Shown one piece after another: positions 7,778 through 15,757 of a stretch of 18,181 nucleotides of DNA. Under the pieces are notes generated by a model, which worked only from the letters and a program-made list of their open reading frames with translations, did not search any database and had not been told where the DNA came from. Each line of letters opens with the position of its first letter. Position 1 is the first letter of the stretch. The position numbers were made by a program, and so were the translations under genes. The DNA is from Burkholderiaceae bacterium (lineage in GTDB: Bacteria > Pseudomonadota > Gammaproteobacteria > Burkholderiales > Burkholderiaceae). Where the stretch lies: assembly GCA_023253905.1 (NCBI GenBank), contig JALREG010000407.1, positions 1 through 18,181 of the forward strand, read 5' to 3'.

Positions 7778-8586
7778 GCTCACCGCTCGCTCCCCAGGCA
7801 GACCCCACGAAGGCCAAACGCGCCAGCGTGCTGGTGATCGAAGATGAGCCCGATCTGCGGGAGGCCATCGTGGCTTATCTGTCGCTTGAGGCGATCGATG
7901 CCACGGGCGTCGGCACGCTGGCCGAAGCGGACGCCTGGCGGACAGACCATGACTTCGACATCGTGGTCCTCGATCTCGGCCTGCCCGACGGCGACGGCGT
8001 GCGCTGGCTTGAAGCGGCTCCCCCGCTCGGTCTGCGTGGCGTGATCATGCTCACGGCCCGCGGCGCACCCGCCCAGCGCGTGACCGGTCTGCGTGCGGGC
8101 GCCGACGCCTACCTCGTCAAACCGGTCGCGCTCGAGGAGCTCGCGCTCACCATCCGAAAACTGTTCGCGCGCATCCATTCCCTCGCCTTGGGACCCGCCA
8201 TCGCGGGGCCAGACGTGCGCGCATCGACGCTACCCGACACCAGGCCACCGGCGTGGCAGCTCAACACCCGGACCTGGGCCCTGACCGCGCCCAATGGCAA
8301 AACCATGCTGCTCAAGCATTCCGAGCGACTGTTACTCGAAGCGTTAATGAGCCCGGCGGGCGAGGTGCTGACCAAGGAACGCGTGGTGGAGAGCCAGGGC
8401 GCAAGACCCGAGGCCTTTGACTATCGCCGCGTCGAGACGCTGCTGCGCCGCCTGAGAATCCGTTGCCGTGACACGCTTGAGTCCGAACTTCCAGTGCAGA
8501 CCATCTACGGCCGCGGGCTTGCCTTCACTGAAGCTGGCGTAGTGATTCGCGAAACGGGCACGCCCCATGTGGGGCGCGGGCGATAA
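7774..8586 (+). CDS. OmpR/PhoB-family response regulator
   Basis: This 270-residue cytoplasmic transcription regulator has an N-terminal receiver domain (about residues 18-135) and a C-terminal winged-helix DNA-binding domain (about 165-258). Receiver landmarks are Glu23 and Asp24, the phosphoacceptor Asp67 in VVLDLGLPDG, Thr94 in IMLTARG and Lys116 in YLVKPV. The winged helix shows the family pattern of a recognition-helix region with RRVETLLRRLR and a closing hairpin with YGRGLAF. A 17-residue tail precedes the receiver domain. The ATG lies in the stop of the kinase gene (ATGA), which implies translational coupling. The likely phosphodonor is the upstream kinase. Targets are unknown; the direct repeats upstream of the kinase and the divergent giant gene are the nearest candidates. 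Confidence 0.92.
   Translation: MSSPLAPQADPTKAKRASVLVIEDEPDLREAIVAYLSLEAIDATGVGTLAEADAWRTDHDFDIVVLDLGLPDGDGVRWLEAAPPLGLRGVIMLTARGAPAQRVTGLRAGADAYLVKPVALEELALTIRKLFARIHSLALGPAIAGPDVRASTLPDTRPPAWQLNTRTWALTAPNGKTMLLKHSERLLLEALMSPAGEVLTKERVVESQGARPEAFDYRRVETLLRRLRIRCRDTLESELPVQTIYGRGLAFTEAGVVIRETGTPHVGRGR
8561..8576 (+). terminator. Hairpin at the end of the response regulator gene
   Basis: CGCCCC and GGGGCG pair perfectly around an ATGT loop, within the last codons of the regulator gene and eight bases before its stop. No T-run follows, so it is at best a weak or factor-dependent terminator between two convergent genes. Confidence 0.25.
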
Positions 8587-8640
8587 CACTCGCTGCGCGG
8601 GCCTCGCCTCGGATTCGAATCTCGCATCAAACCCCTGCTT

Positions 8641-9966
8641 TCAGCGCTGCGGCATGTCCGCCGCCGAATACCCCAGGCTCACCACGGCATCATCCGGAAT
8701 CGGCGGCACACTACGCTCCCAGGCCTCCCAGCGCGCGCGCATTGCGCGCATCCGCTCGGGCTCGCGCCCGCCGAGGTTCGCCCGCTCGCGTTCATCACGC
8801 GACAGATCGAACAGATAGTCATGGCCATCGACCCGCAGATACTTCCATGCGCCCTCGCGAAGTGCGCGCTGGCCACGATGCTTCATACGCCAGAACAGTT
8901 CGCGCGGTATCAACTGTGCGCCGTCGCGCAGTACCGGTGCGAGCGACACGCCATCGAGCGCATGCCCGGCTGGAGGCCGCGCGCCACCCAGATCGAGAAG
9001 CGTGGCCGACCAATCCATCGTCATACACTGCTGCTCGCTCACGCCACCCGGCGCAATGCCCGCCGGCCAGTGTGCAATCCATGGCACGCGAATGCCCCCC
9101 TCAGTGAGGTCCATCTTTCCGCCTACCAGGGGCCAGTTGTCGCTGAACCGCTCGCCGCCGTTGTCGCTGGTGAAGACGATCAGCGTGTTGTCGAGCTGCC
9201 CCGTCTCGCGCAACGCCTGCACCACCCAGCCGATGCCCTCGTCCATGTGATGAATCATGCGGTGATAGGTGTGAATGCTGCCGCCATCCAGATGGAACAG
9301 GTTCGATCGCACCGTCTCCGAGAGGGCGGCATCCTCTCGCGTCTCCCAGGGCCAGTGCGGCGCGGTGTAGTGAAGGCTCAACATGAATGGCTGGCCGGCC
9401 GCGGTCTCAGCGCTTCGCTCGCGCACCCAGCGCGCCGCACGCCTGGACAGGAGGTCGGTGAGATAGCCCGGCTCGTGCTGCTCGGCCTCCCCTTCGAAAA
9501 GATCATGGGCGCCGGCGTTGCTGCAATGGGTGAAGTAATCGACCCCGCCCGACATGGGCCCAAAAAACTCCTCGTAGCCCGAGCGGAGCGGCCCGAAATA
9601 GGGCGGGTAACCCAGGTGCCACTTGCCGATCAGCGCCGTGCGATAGCCCGCCTCGCGCAGCATCGAGGGTAGCGTAGGCACCTCGGGCGGGAGCCCCAGC
9701 ACGCTACTGCCACGGCTGCGGCTATTGATCGGCTCATCGGCACCGCCCCGCAGGCGATACTGGTAGCGCGCGGTCATGAGCGCAAAGCGCGTGGGCGAGC
9801 ACACGGGTGAGTTGCTGTAGCCCTGGGTAAAGCGCAGCCCCTTCGCGGCGAGTCCATCAAGAACCGGCGACACGGGCCCGAAAGCCGCGGGCCGCCCCCC
9901 GTAGCAGCCCAGGTCGGCATAGCCGAGATCATCGGCCACGATGAAGATGAAGTTCGGTCGGCGCAC
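8641..9966 (-). CDS. Type I (formylglycine) sulfatase, arylsulfatase family
   Basis: This 441-residue sulfatase would hydrolyse sulfate esters, probably on a carbohydrate or aryl substrate. The N-terminus RRPNFIFIVADDLGYADLG carries the metal-binding Asp12-Asp13 pair. The active-site motif is CSPTR with Cys56, which must be oxidised to formylglycine by a formylglycine-generating enzyme; none is in this window. Further family residues are Lys115 and His117 in GKWHLG, His204, Asp268-Asn269 in TSDNGGE and Lys284. The signature ends TAR rather than the usual TGR. The only in-frame start is GTG at 9966, because a stop lies 18 bases upstream. The protein therefore has no signal peptide, which is unusual for a family often exported. 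It lies 309 bases downstream of the glycan operon on the same strand, so a link to that glycan is possible but unproven. Confidence 0.9.
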   Translation of the reverse strand: MRRPNFIFIVADDLGYADLGCYGGRPAAFGPVSPVLDGLAAKGLRFTQGYSNSPVCSPTRFALMTARYQYRLRGGADEPINSRSRGSSVLGLPPEVPTLPSMLREAGYRTALIGKWHLGYPPYFGPLRSGYEEFFGPMSGGVDYFTHCSNAGAHDLFEGEAEQHEPGYLTDLLSRRAARWVRERSAETAAGQPFMLSLHYTAPHWPWETREDAALSETVRSNLFHLDGGSIHTYHRMIHHMDEGIGWVVQALRETGQLDNTLIVFTSDNGGERFSDNWPLVGGKMDLTEGGIRVPWIAHWPAGIAPGGVSEQQCMTMDWSATLLDLGGARPPAGHALDGVSLAPVLRDGAQLIPRELFWRMKHRGQRALREGAWKYLRVDGHDYLFDLSRDERERANLGGREPERMRAMRARWEAWERSVPPIPDDAVVSLGYSAADMPQR

Positions 9967-10275
9967 GGTGTCATTCCACTTTCATGTTGGTCGCTCGAAT
10001 GATGCGCGCATAGCGCGGCGAGGCGGCAGCGGGCGACTGCGCAAGCGCCTCTGACAGGCGAAGCCCGCGGGCGCGGCGGCGAGCGCCCCGCACACAGCGC
10101 CTCGCAGTCGGCGACTCAACCAACAACGAATGAATGGCCTCATGGCGGCGCGCTCCCGGGTGGGGTCTAACTGGTCTGGCAGACCCGATTTCAGGGTCCG
10201 GTGCCGCGTCGGCACGACACCTGCCCATTATCGCGGCGAGCGCGCGCCGCGTCGACCGGCCTGCCCCCGCCCGAT
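9967..10275. other. Intergenic region between nfrA-like gene and sulfatase
   Basis: These 309 bases lie downstream of the NfrA-like gene and upstream of the sulfatase, both on the minus strand. They contain two hairpins: GGTCTG-G-CAGACC around 10177-10189 and GTGCCG-CGT-CGGCAC at 10201-10215. No convincing gene is present. A 127-codon minus-strand frame (9971-10354) has an Arg-rich shadow composition and overlaps the NfrA-like gene. A sulfatase promoter must lie here if the sulfatase is not read from the operon, but none is clear. Confidence 0.55.
10201..10215 (-). terminator. Hairpin downstream of the glycan operon
   Basis: GTGCCG and CGGCAC form a perfect 6-bp stem with a CGT loop, about 60 bases after the stop of the NfrA-like gene. 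No U-tract follows on the minus strand, so intrinsic termination is uncertain. Confidence 0.3.
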
Positions 10276-11901
10276 CTACCAGAGCACCGAAGCCGCGAAC
10301 AGCCAACCCTGCCGTCCCGCACCCGAGACCCGCGCGCGGTACTGCATGAGCCACTCGATCCGTCCCCGGTCGGCCGAGTACGTGGTACCGCCAAACGTCC
10401 GTCGCAGCGCAAGCCCCACGCCAGCCTCGGCCCAGGACTCGGAGGTCGGATCGGGGCGCACCTCCCGCGCGGCCACCACCCCGTGCGGCGTCACAGTCCA
10501 GCCCCCATTGAGCGGCATCGTAAACCCGAGCCGACCCTCGCCGTAAAACGCTGTGCTGCCGCCATCGCGAAAGAAGCGCCCGGCCTCAAGGTAGAGCTGT
10601 CCCGCCGGCCAGGCTATACGACCGGGTACCGGCTCGTTACCAAGCGTGGCTCCCCAGGCAAGTCGCAACAACCAGTCGTCGCGCGCATCCTCACCCAATG
10701 CGATCAGGCGCTCGGCCGTGAGCCGCCATGCAGAACCCACCAGAGGCTGCCAGCGCACACCCACCCCGCCCTGAACCGATCGGTCGTTGATGGCTAGCGA
10801 CTCATCCTCCTGTGACCAGAGCGCCCGGGCAAATAACTCGGTCTCGCGATTGCCCGCCACCGAGCGCATCTCGGGCAGCCGCCAGGCAAGCTCCGCTCCC
10901 CCCTGTGCGGCAATCAGTCCGTCGCGCTGCAGACCGGCTGCGCCGCCGCCCGACGCACCGGCCGAGCCACGGGGCCGCCAGGCCTGGAAGGCGGAAAGTG
11001 TCCAGGTACGCTCCGCTTCGCGCACCTCGCGCCGCAGCCGCTCGCGAAGCGAGCCCTCAGGCGAAGCAGTGGGTGTACCGCCCGACAGTGCACCGGGTTC
11101 GCCTCCAGACGGGCTCGTTGTCGGGCCGCCGGATGCGTCCGCGGAGGCGGTCACGGGCACGGCCCCCGATGCCACAGCACGCACCTCGTCCAGCGCCGAC
11201 ATGGGCAGCTGGTCGATCGCCCGCCTGAAGCGCGCCGCGGCACCCGCCCGGTCCCCGGCCGCGAGCCGCGCATAGCCCGCCTCCGGGAGCAGCCGTACGC
11301 GAGAAGGGTCAAGCTCAAGCGATCGCTCGAAGGCGCGGGCCGCCGCAGCGGGCGCGCCCGCGCGGCGCAGCCGATAGCCGTTTGACTCGTGAAGCGTCGC
11401 AAGTTCAGTCATCGAAGCGTTGCGGTCAGATCCGGCAAGTGCCTGAGCCCCTCCCATCAACCGCTCACCCTCGTCGATGGCTTCCTCGAGGCGGCCCACC
11501 TGCGCGAGCGCACGCATGGCGGCCAGCCGGTCCGCCGGCGCTCCGGTTTCGCGCGCGAGATCGGTAAAGGTCTGTGCAGCACTGACCCAGTCCGACTGTT
11601 GCGCCTGAGTGTGCCCGCGCGCGCGCCTCTGTTCCCAGCGCTCAACCCGGGGGTCGTGCGCTTCGGCCACCAGCGCAGGCACGGCAGCGGCGGCAAGCCT
11701 GGCGGACTTCCCCGGCTTACCCGACTTGACGGGCTTGGCCTGGGCGCCCGGCGGGGAAGCTGGGACCGGTTCGCCCGGCACCACCGGTCCCGCGAGTGCG
11801 GCCGGCGTGACCATCATCGAGAACACCGCAGCGGTACACCAGTGTCCTGCTCGCGGGCCCCATCCCGCCACCGACCCCGCCGCCATCAAGCGCGCCCTCA
11901 T
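10276..11901 (-). CDS. NfrA-like TPR and outer-membrane glycan export protein
   Basis: This 541-residue protein resembles the C-terminal domain of the N4 adsorption protein NfrA. It begins with a signal peptide (about residues 1-37, ending ALA-GP), then a Lys/Pro linker and a TPR-like helical region (about 88-233, including AFERSLELDPS). A Gly/Ser/Thr-rich linker (about 235-295) leads to a beta-rich domain of about 245 residues. That domain ends in Trp, as many outer-membrane barrels do. E. coli NfrA is about 990 residues, so this version is roughly half length. The start codon overlaps the stop of the DUF2334 gene (ATGA). A second Met at residue 6, with GAGG nine bases upstream, is an alternative start. 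By analogy with PgaA and NfrA it would pass the polymer across the outer membrane. Family membership is fairly sure; the export role is inference. Confidence 0.78.
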   Translation of the reverse strand: MRARLMAAGSVAGWGPRAGHWCTAAVFSMMVTPAALAGPVVPGEPVPASPPGAQAKPVKSGKPGKSARLAAAAVPALVAEAHDPRVERWEQRRARGHTQAQQSDWVSAAQTFTDLARETGAPADRLAAMRALAQVGRLEEAIDEGERLMGGAQALAGSDRNASMTELATLHESNGYRLRRAGAPAAAARAFERSLELDPSRVRLLPEAGYARLAAGDRAGAAARFRRAIDQLPMSALDEVRAVASGAVPVTASADASGGPTTSPSGGEPGALSGGTPTASPEGSLRERLRREVREAERTWTLSAFQAWRPRGSAGASGGGAAGLQRDGLIAAQGGAELAWRLPEMRSVAGNRETELFARALWSQEDESLAINDRSVQGGVGVRWQPLVGSAWRLTAERLIALGEDARDDWLLRLAWGATLGNEPVPGRIAWPAGQLYLEAGRFFRDGGSTAFYGEGRLGFTMPLNGGWTVTPHGVVAAREVRPDPTSESWAEAGVGLALRRTFGGTTYSADRGRIEWLMQYRARVSGAGRQGWLFAASVLW

Positions 11902-13613
11902 AGCGTGGTCGGGTCAACGAAGCGAAACCCCAGCGCGTTGATCGTAGTGAGCAGCCGCCTCAAATCACCGAGCGCATCGATCGGATACACGCCGCCATCG
12001 GGTCGCACAAACGTTCCCAGCCAGAACGGATGGAAGAAGAACGACGCGGTACCGTCGCGCACCACCGCGTGCAGGACCTCGGCGTTTCTGGCGAGCTCCT
12101 CCCACCCATAGCTCAGATTTGAACTGGGATCGATGGCCGAGATGTCGTACTCAATGTTGCCGAGGTTCTCGGGCAGTACCTTGCGTCCGTACCAGTCGCG
12201 CTTGATCGGATAGGGAAAGAACTGTCCGACCGCGAAATCGCGCGCGCTTGAAGTGGGGTCGAGAACTGGCGACTCGGAGGTGTAATAGTGAACGCGCTCG
12301 TAGCCCACCCGGAAACGTTCGGCGACGGCCCGATAGGCCCGGGGCGAGGCCCGGTAGTGCGGCATCTCGAACGCAAACGCGCTGTAGCCCGCGCCGGTCA
12401 GCTCCTTGATGCCCGAATCGATGTAGCTGCGCCAATCACGCAGCGAATCCTTGGGTAGCGGCCGGTTGCCAACAATGTCCCAGAACTCGAAGTCATCCCC
12501 GCTGACCCCCGACCAGGGATTGCGCACATTCGAATACTGATGCGTCCAGCCGTGCATCACCAGGCGCCCCCCGCGCGCCAGCGCATCGTTGAGCGCTGCA
12601 CGCAGCGCCTTGGCATTCCGAAGCCGGATCTCCTGCGAGACGCCGCCGTTATAGATGCCGAGTGGATCGCGATAGCGCGAAATCAGCGCGATCGAAAACG
12701 GGATCTGCGCCGCGGCGCCGGTCACCGGATCCTGCCATTGCTGCATTAGCGCGGCGAGCGTCGCAAGGTGGGCGGGCTCAGTGATGGCGCTCACGTCCTC
12801 CAGCCTCAATAGCGCCTGTCGCGGTCCGCTCAGTTCCGCCGGGTTGGTGGCCATCACCTCATGCAGCAGGTCGGCAACGGCCAGATATCGGTCGCGCGGA
12901 CCGATGTACGAGAACGGCATGTCGGCGACGTACCAGAAGTTGCCTGCCTGAAGCACATAGGGCGCGCGCTGCCCATTGGCGCGGTTCTCAATCTCGGCGT
13001 GCACGCGAACCCGGCCCGGGTCAATCACTTCGGTGAGCCCGATATCGGGGTCTGCAAACACCTGATTGGCAGCAGGATCAAACGCGTAATACTTGGTGAG
13101 CGCCTGTCCCCGGTAGTGCACCGTGTCGAAGAAGTCGGGCGTCGCGGCCGCAGGATCACCCTCCAGCCCGCGGTTCGAAACAAACCGGAAGCCGAATCGC
13201 GCGGCCAGATCAAGGCCCGTGGTCTGGGTAAGTTGCCATAGGTTGTAACGGAACCACACCACCGGGTTGGACGTGGTCGAAAGATCGGCAAGGAGCGCGG
13301 CTGGCAACGGGTTGTCGTAGTGCGAGCCGAGATAGAACGTCGCGCGATAGCCGCTGATCGTGCCTGCGCGATAGGTCTCGACCGGCTGGGTGACGACCGG
13401 CGAATCCCAGCGCCCCAGAAGGTTCGCCAGCATGATTGCGTAGGCCCGCCCAAGCTTGGAGTAGGGCGATGCAGCGGGGGCGTCGTAGAGCACCAGCACG
13501 GGCGGTGGCTGCTGCGCCCGCACGGGTAGCGAAGCGAGGGCCAGCGCGAGCGCGATGACCACCGCCAGAAGCGCGAGCAGGCGCGGGTGCGTGCGCATTG
13601 GAAGCGTAGACAT
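11898..13613 (-). CDS. DUF2334 polysaccharide deacetylase-like secreted protein
   Basis: This 571-residue exported protein would act in the periplasm on the glycan made by the operon. A signal peptide of about 33 residues ends in VRAQ. An N-terminal alpha/beta domain starts with VLVLYDAPA (about 39-250). A deacetylase-like NodB-fold domain follows, with LRLEDVS (about 269-275), MHGWTH (353-358), FEMPHY (416-421) and FFFHPFW (525-531). These match the Asp/Glu and His metal-site pattern of DUF2334. The start at 13613 was chosen because AAGGAG lies eight bases upstream of it, whereas the in-frame ATG at 13619 is only two bases from that site. It lies 36 bases after the lipoprotein gene and overlaps the NfrA-like gene by four bases. 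Deacetylase activity is inferred; DUF2334 members are poorly characterised and it could be inactive or a hydrolase. Confidence 0.8.
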   Translation of the reverse strand: MSTLPMRTHPRLLALLAVVIALALALASLPVRAQQPPPVLVLYDAPAASPYSKLGRAYAIMLANLLGRWDSPVVTQPVETYRAGTISGYRATFYLGSHYDNPLPAALLADLSTTSNPVVWFRYNLWQLTQTTGLDLAARFGFRFVSNRGLEGDPAAATPDFFDTVHYRGQALTKYYAFDPAANQVFADPDIGLTEVIDPGRVRVHAEIENRANGQRAPYVLQAGNFWYVADMPFSYIGPRDRYLAVADLLHEVMATNPAELSGPRQALLRLEDVSAITEPAHLATLAALMQQWQDPVTGAAAQIPFSIALISRYRDPLGIYNGGVSQEIRLRNAKALRAALNDALARGGRLVMHGWTHQYSNVRNPWSGVSGDDFEFWDIVGNRPLPKDSLRDWRSYIDSGIKELTGAGYSAFAFEMPHYRASPRAYRAVAERFRVGYERVHYYTSESPVLDPTSSARDFAVGQFFPYPIKRDWYGRKVLPENLGNIEYDISAIDPSSNLSYGWEELARNAEVLHAVVRDGTASFFFHPFWLGTFVRPDGGVYPIDALGDLRRLLTTINALGFRFVDPTTL

Positions 13614-13649
13614 GTTCATGACTCCTTGAGGTCAATCGGACGGGACGGC

Positions 13650-14123
13650 CTAACGCGCCAGGCGCTGAACAGCGCTTCGCTCGAGGCCGAGCGAGGCAGC
13701 CTCTTTCGGAAGCGCGCCGGGCACCACCACGACCACCGGCTGACCGGGCGTGCCCTGTGGCAGATCGGCATCGAGCCAGCGCGCCGGGGTGTCGGCGCGC
13801 TCGGAGCCGCCGACAGTGGCCTGCGACGAAGGCTTTGCTCTCGGAAGCACGCCAGCAACAAACACCTGGGTCTGCGGTCCGCCGGGCCCCGGTGCGGCGG
13901 TCGCTGGCGATACGAGCCGGTCGATCGACTGTGACGAAGGGGTCGCTGACTCAGCGGGTGTGGCCACTGGTGCTGGCGTCGTGACGCGGCTCGCATCGAT
14001 CGCGCCAGACGCGGCCGGGGGCGACTCGGTCCCCCCGCAGCCGGCAATTCCGATCGCGACGACGAAGGGGGTGGTCCAGCGCACGGCGCGCGGGATCGTG
14101 CAGCGGGCTTGCCAGGAATTCAT
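13650..14123 (-). CDS. Small putative lipoprotein of unknown function
   Basis: I do not recognise this 157-residue protein. Its N-terminus is a signal peptide ending in the lipobox IAGC with Cys29, followed by Gly-Gly rather than Asp, so an outer-membrane lipoprotein is likely. The mature part is Pro/Ala/Ser/Thr-rich and probably extended. Two short segments resemble each other: VFVAGVLPRAKPSS (87-100) and VVVVVPGALPKEAAS (130-144). The ATG overlaps the stop of the glycosyltransferase gene (ATGA), and GGAG lies seven bases upstream of it. The location inside the operon, between polymerase and deacetylase-like genes, suggests an accessory role in the export complex. It is far shorter than E. 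coli YbcH, and I see no basis to equate them. Confidence 0.72.
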   Translation of the reverse strand: MNSWQARCTIPRAVRWTTPFVVAIGIAGCGGTESPPAASGAIDASRVTTPAPVATPAESATPSSQSIDRLVSPATAAPGPGGPQTQVFVAGVLPRAKPSSQATVGGSERADTPARWLDADLPQGTPGQPVVVVVPGALPKEAASLGLERSAVQRLAR

Positions 14124-15757
14124 GATCGGGCTCCATCGTTGGTCGAAAAGGGAACAGGTGGACGACCGCCCGCCGATCGGCGATCGCGATGCGAGGCGTC
14201 ATCGACAGCCAAGCCCGGCGGCGGTGCACTCACCGCTCGGGCAGGCTCATCGGACCGCACGACGGCAGCCGCCATGACGGGCAGCGGCGTTACCTCCGGA
14301 AACTGATGCACGGTCTTGTCCCAGCCAATCGGCTCGCCGGTCGCCAGGTGTCCCAGCCACAGACGCAGCGCGCGTAGCGTTGCGAGGATGTTGATCACGC
14401 TTGCCCAGACCATGCGCGGGAGCGATAAGAGCGCCTCGAACGGACCATAGAGAAGACCGGTGCAGAGCGCGCGCTGCAACGCCCGCAGTCCGAGGAGGAC
14501 CAGGTTGGCGATGAGTAGCGCTGAAAGCCAGCCTCCCGGATCCCGCAGCGCAAGCGCAGCCGACTGCCCGGTCTTTAGCCAGTTCCAGGCCCAGTGCGCT
14601 GCAATCAGGAAGAACACCAGATAGGCCGCGATCCCGACCAGGCTCATGAGAAGCACCTTCCGGTCGCGCATCAGCAGATAGCGGCCCGTCCAGTCTGCGC
14701 GCCAGCCCCAGGTGCGCCAGCCCTGTAGCGCAATGCCCACGACCCAGCGCGCCTTCTGCCGCACCGCCGCGCGCAGCGTCGACGGAAAATATTCGCGCAC
14801 GCATACCAGTTCGCGCCGCTGCTCGGGACGTACTGCGCCCGTCTGGGGGTCGAGCGCAACATGGGTCCGCGTCACCCAGAAGCGCGCAAAAATCTGCTGG
14901 TAGCCGAGCGACCGAAGCCGCAGGCCCAGGTCATAGTCCTCAGTGAGCGAGTCCGTTCGAAAGGGCACGCCGTCCGGGTCGCTCTGCGCGAGCGCCTGAA
15001 GCGCGCGCCGGCTAAACGCCACCCCCACGCCGGCTGCGGGAAGGCCTCGCCCGAGCACCTCGCGCACCACAAGATCTTTAAGATGTTGCTGCGCGAATTC
15101 ATCCAGATAGTGCGCGCCGGTGAATTGCCACCAGCGACGCGGCAACGACAGCACCGGCAGCTGCACCATGTCCTTGCGCGGGATCAGCCAGTTGAAGAGC
15201 CTGCAGGCGAGCGGGTCGATCACATCTTCGCAGTCCTGCATCACATAGATGCCAAACGGCTCGCCTTGAGCCGCTTCATCGCGCGCGATCGCGCGCCAGA
15301 TGCCGTTCAGGCAGTCCGCCTTCACCGTCGGCCCATCATGGTCAAGCACCACCGTGCGGATACGCGAGTCCGCGGCTGCAGCGCGACCCACCGCAAGTCG
15401 GGTTGCCGCATCATTGGGGTAGACGCCGACATAGACCCGATAGCGCTGGTAATCGATGGTCTGGGTCAGGCGGGCGAGCATCGATTCGAGCACGGCCGCC
15501 TCTTCCCAGGCGGGGATCATGATGGCGGTCAGCTGCTCGGGCCTCGCGGCGAGCGCGTCCGGCGCAAGTTGTCGGATCCGGTGGCGTCGCCAGGTTGCAC
15601 GTCGCAGCGCACGCAGCCAATACACCGCGTCGATGAAAAGATCATCTACCCCGGAGAGCAGGTAAAGCAGAGCGAGCGCAGTGAGGGCGCCCTGCAGCAG
15701 GGCGTGGTACATGGCGAGTGAACCAGCCATATCAAGCAGAAAATCGGGGGCCGCCAT
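14120..15757 (-). CDS. nfrB: NfrB-like membrane glycosyltransferase family 2, polymer synthase
   Basis: This 545-residue inner-membrane enzyme would polymerise a nucleotide sugar and move the chain toward the periplasm. It has an N-terminal membrane segment (about 15-45) and a cytoplasmic GT2 domain with DCED at 175-178, TED at 272-274 and QKARW at 334-338 (the QxxRW motif of processive synthases). Membrane segments follow at about 370-390, 410-430 and 445-465. The NfrB-like motif GEPIGWDKTVHQFP is at 474-487. Only about 58 Pro/Arg-rich residues come after it, whereas E. coli NfrB (745 residues) continues into an MshEN-type c-di-GMP-binding domain that is absent here. The start at 15757 is preferred because its ATG overlaps the wecB stop (TGATG) and directly precedes the membrane segment. 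The same frame extends upstream to 15961, but that part lies inside wecB and looks like a shadow. Confidence 0.87.
   Translation of the reverse strand: MAAPDFLLDMAGSLAMYHALLQGALTALALLYLLSGVDDLFIDAVYWLRALRRATWRRHRIRQLAPDALAARPEQLTAIMIPAWEEAAVLESMLARLTQTIDYQRYRVYVGVYPNDAATRLAVGRAAAADSRIRTVVLDHDGPTVKADCLNGIWRAIARDEAAQGEPFGIYVMQDCEDVIDPLACRLFNWLIPRKDMVQLPVLSLPRRWWQFTGAHYLDEFAQQHLKDLVVREVLGRGLPAAGVGVAFSRRALQALAQSDPDGVPFRTDSLTEDYDLGLRLRSLGYQQIFARFWVTRTHVALDPQTGAVRPEQRRELVCVREYFPSTLRAAVRQKARWVVGIALQGWRTWGWRADWTGRYLLMRDRKVLLMSLVGIAAYLVFFLIAAHWAWNWLKTGQSAALALRDPGGWLSALLIANLVLLGLRALQRALCTGLLYGPFEALLSLPRMVWASVINILATLRALRLWLGHLATGEPIGWDKTVHQFPEVTPLPVMAAAVVRSDEPARAVSAPPPGLAVDDASHRDRRSAGGRPPVPFSTNDGARS

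Noticed and set aside
8821..9672. 283-codon plus-strand open frame antisense to the sulfatase
   Set aside because: The sulfatase motifs on the minus strand are unambiguous, and the antisense frame has no family features.
9971..10354. 127-codon minus-strand open frame between the NfrA-like gene and the sulfatase
   Set aside because: It is Arg/Ala-rich without a motif and overlaps the end of the NfrA-like gene by 79 bases. Possible, but not supported.
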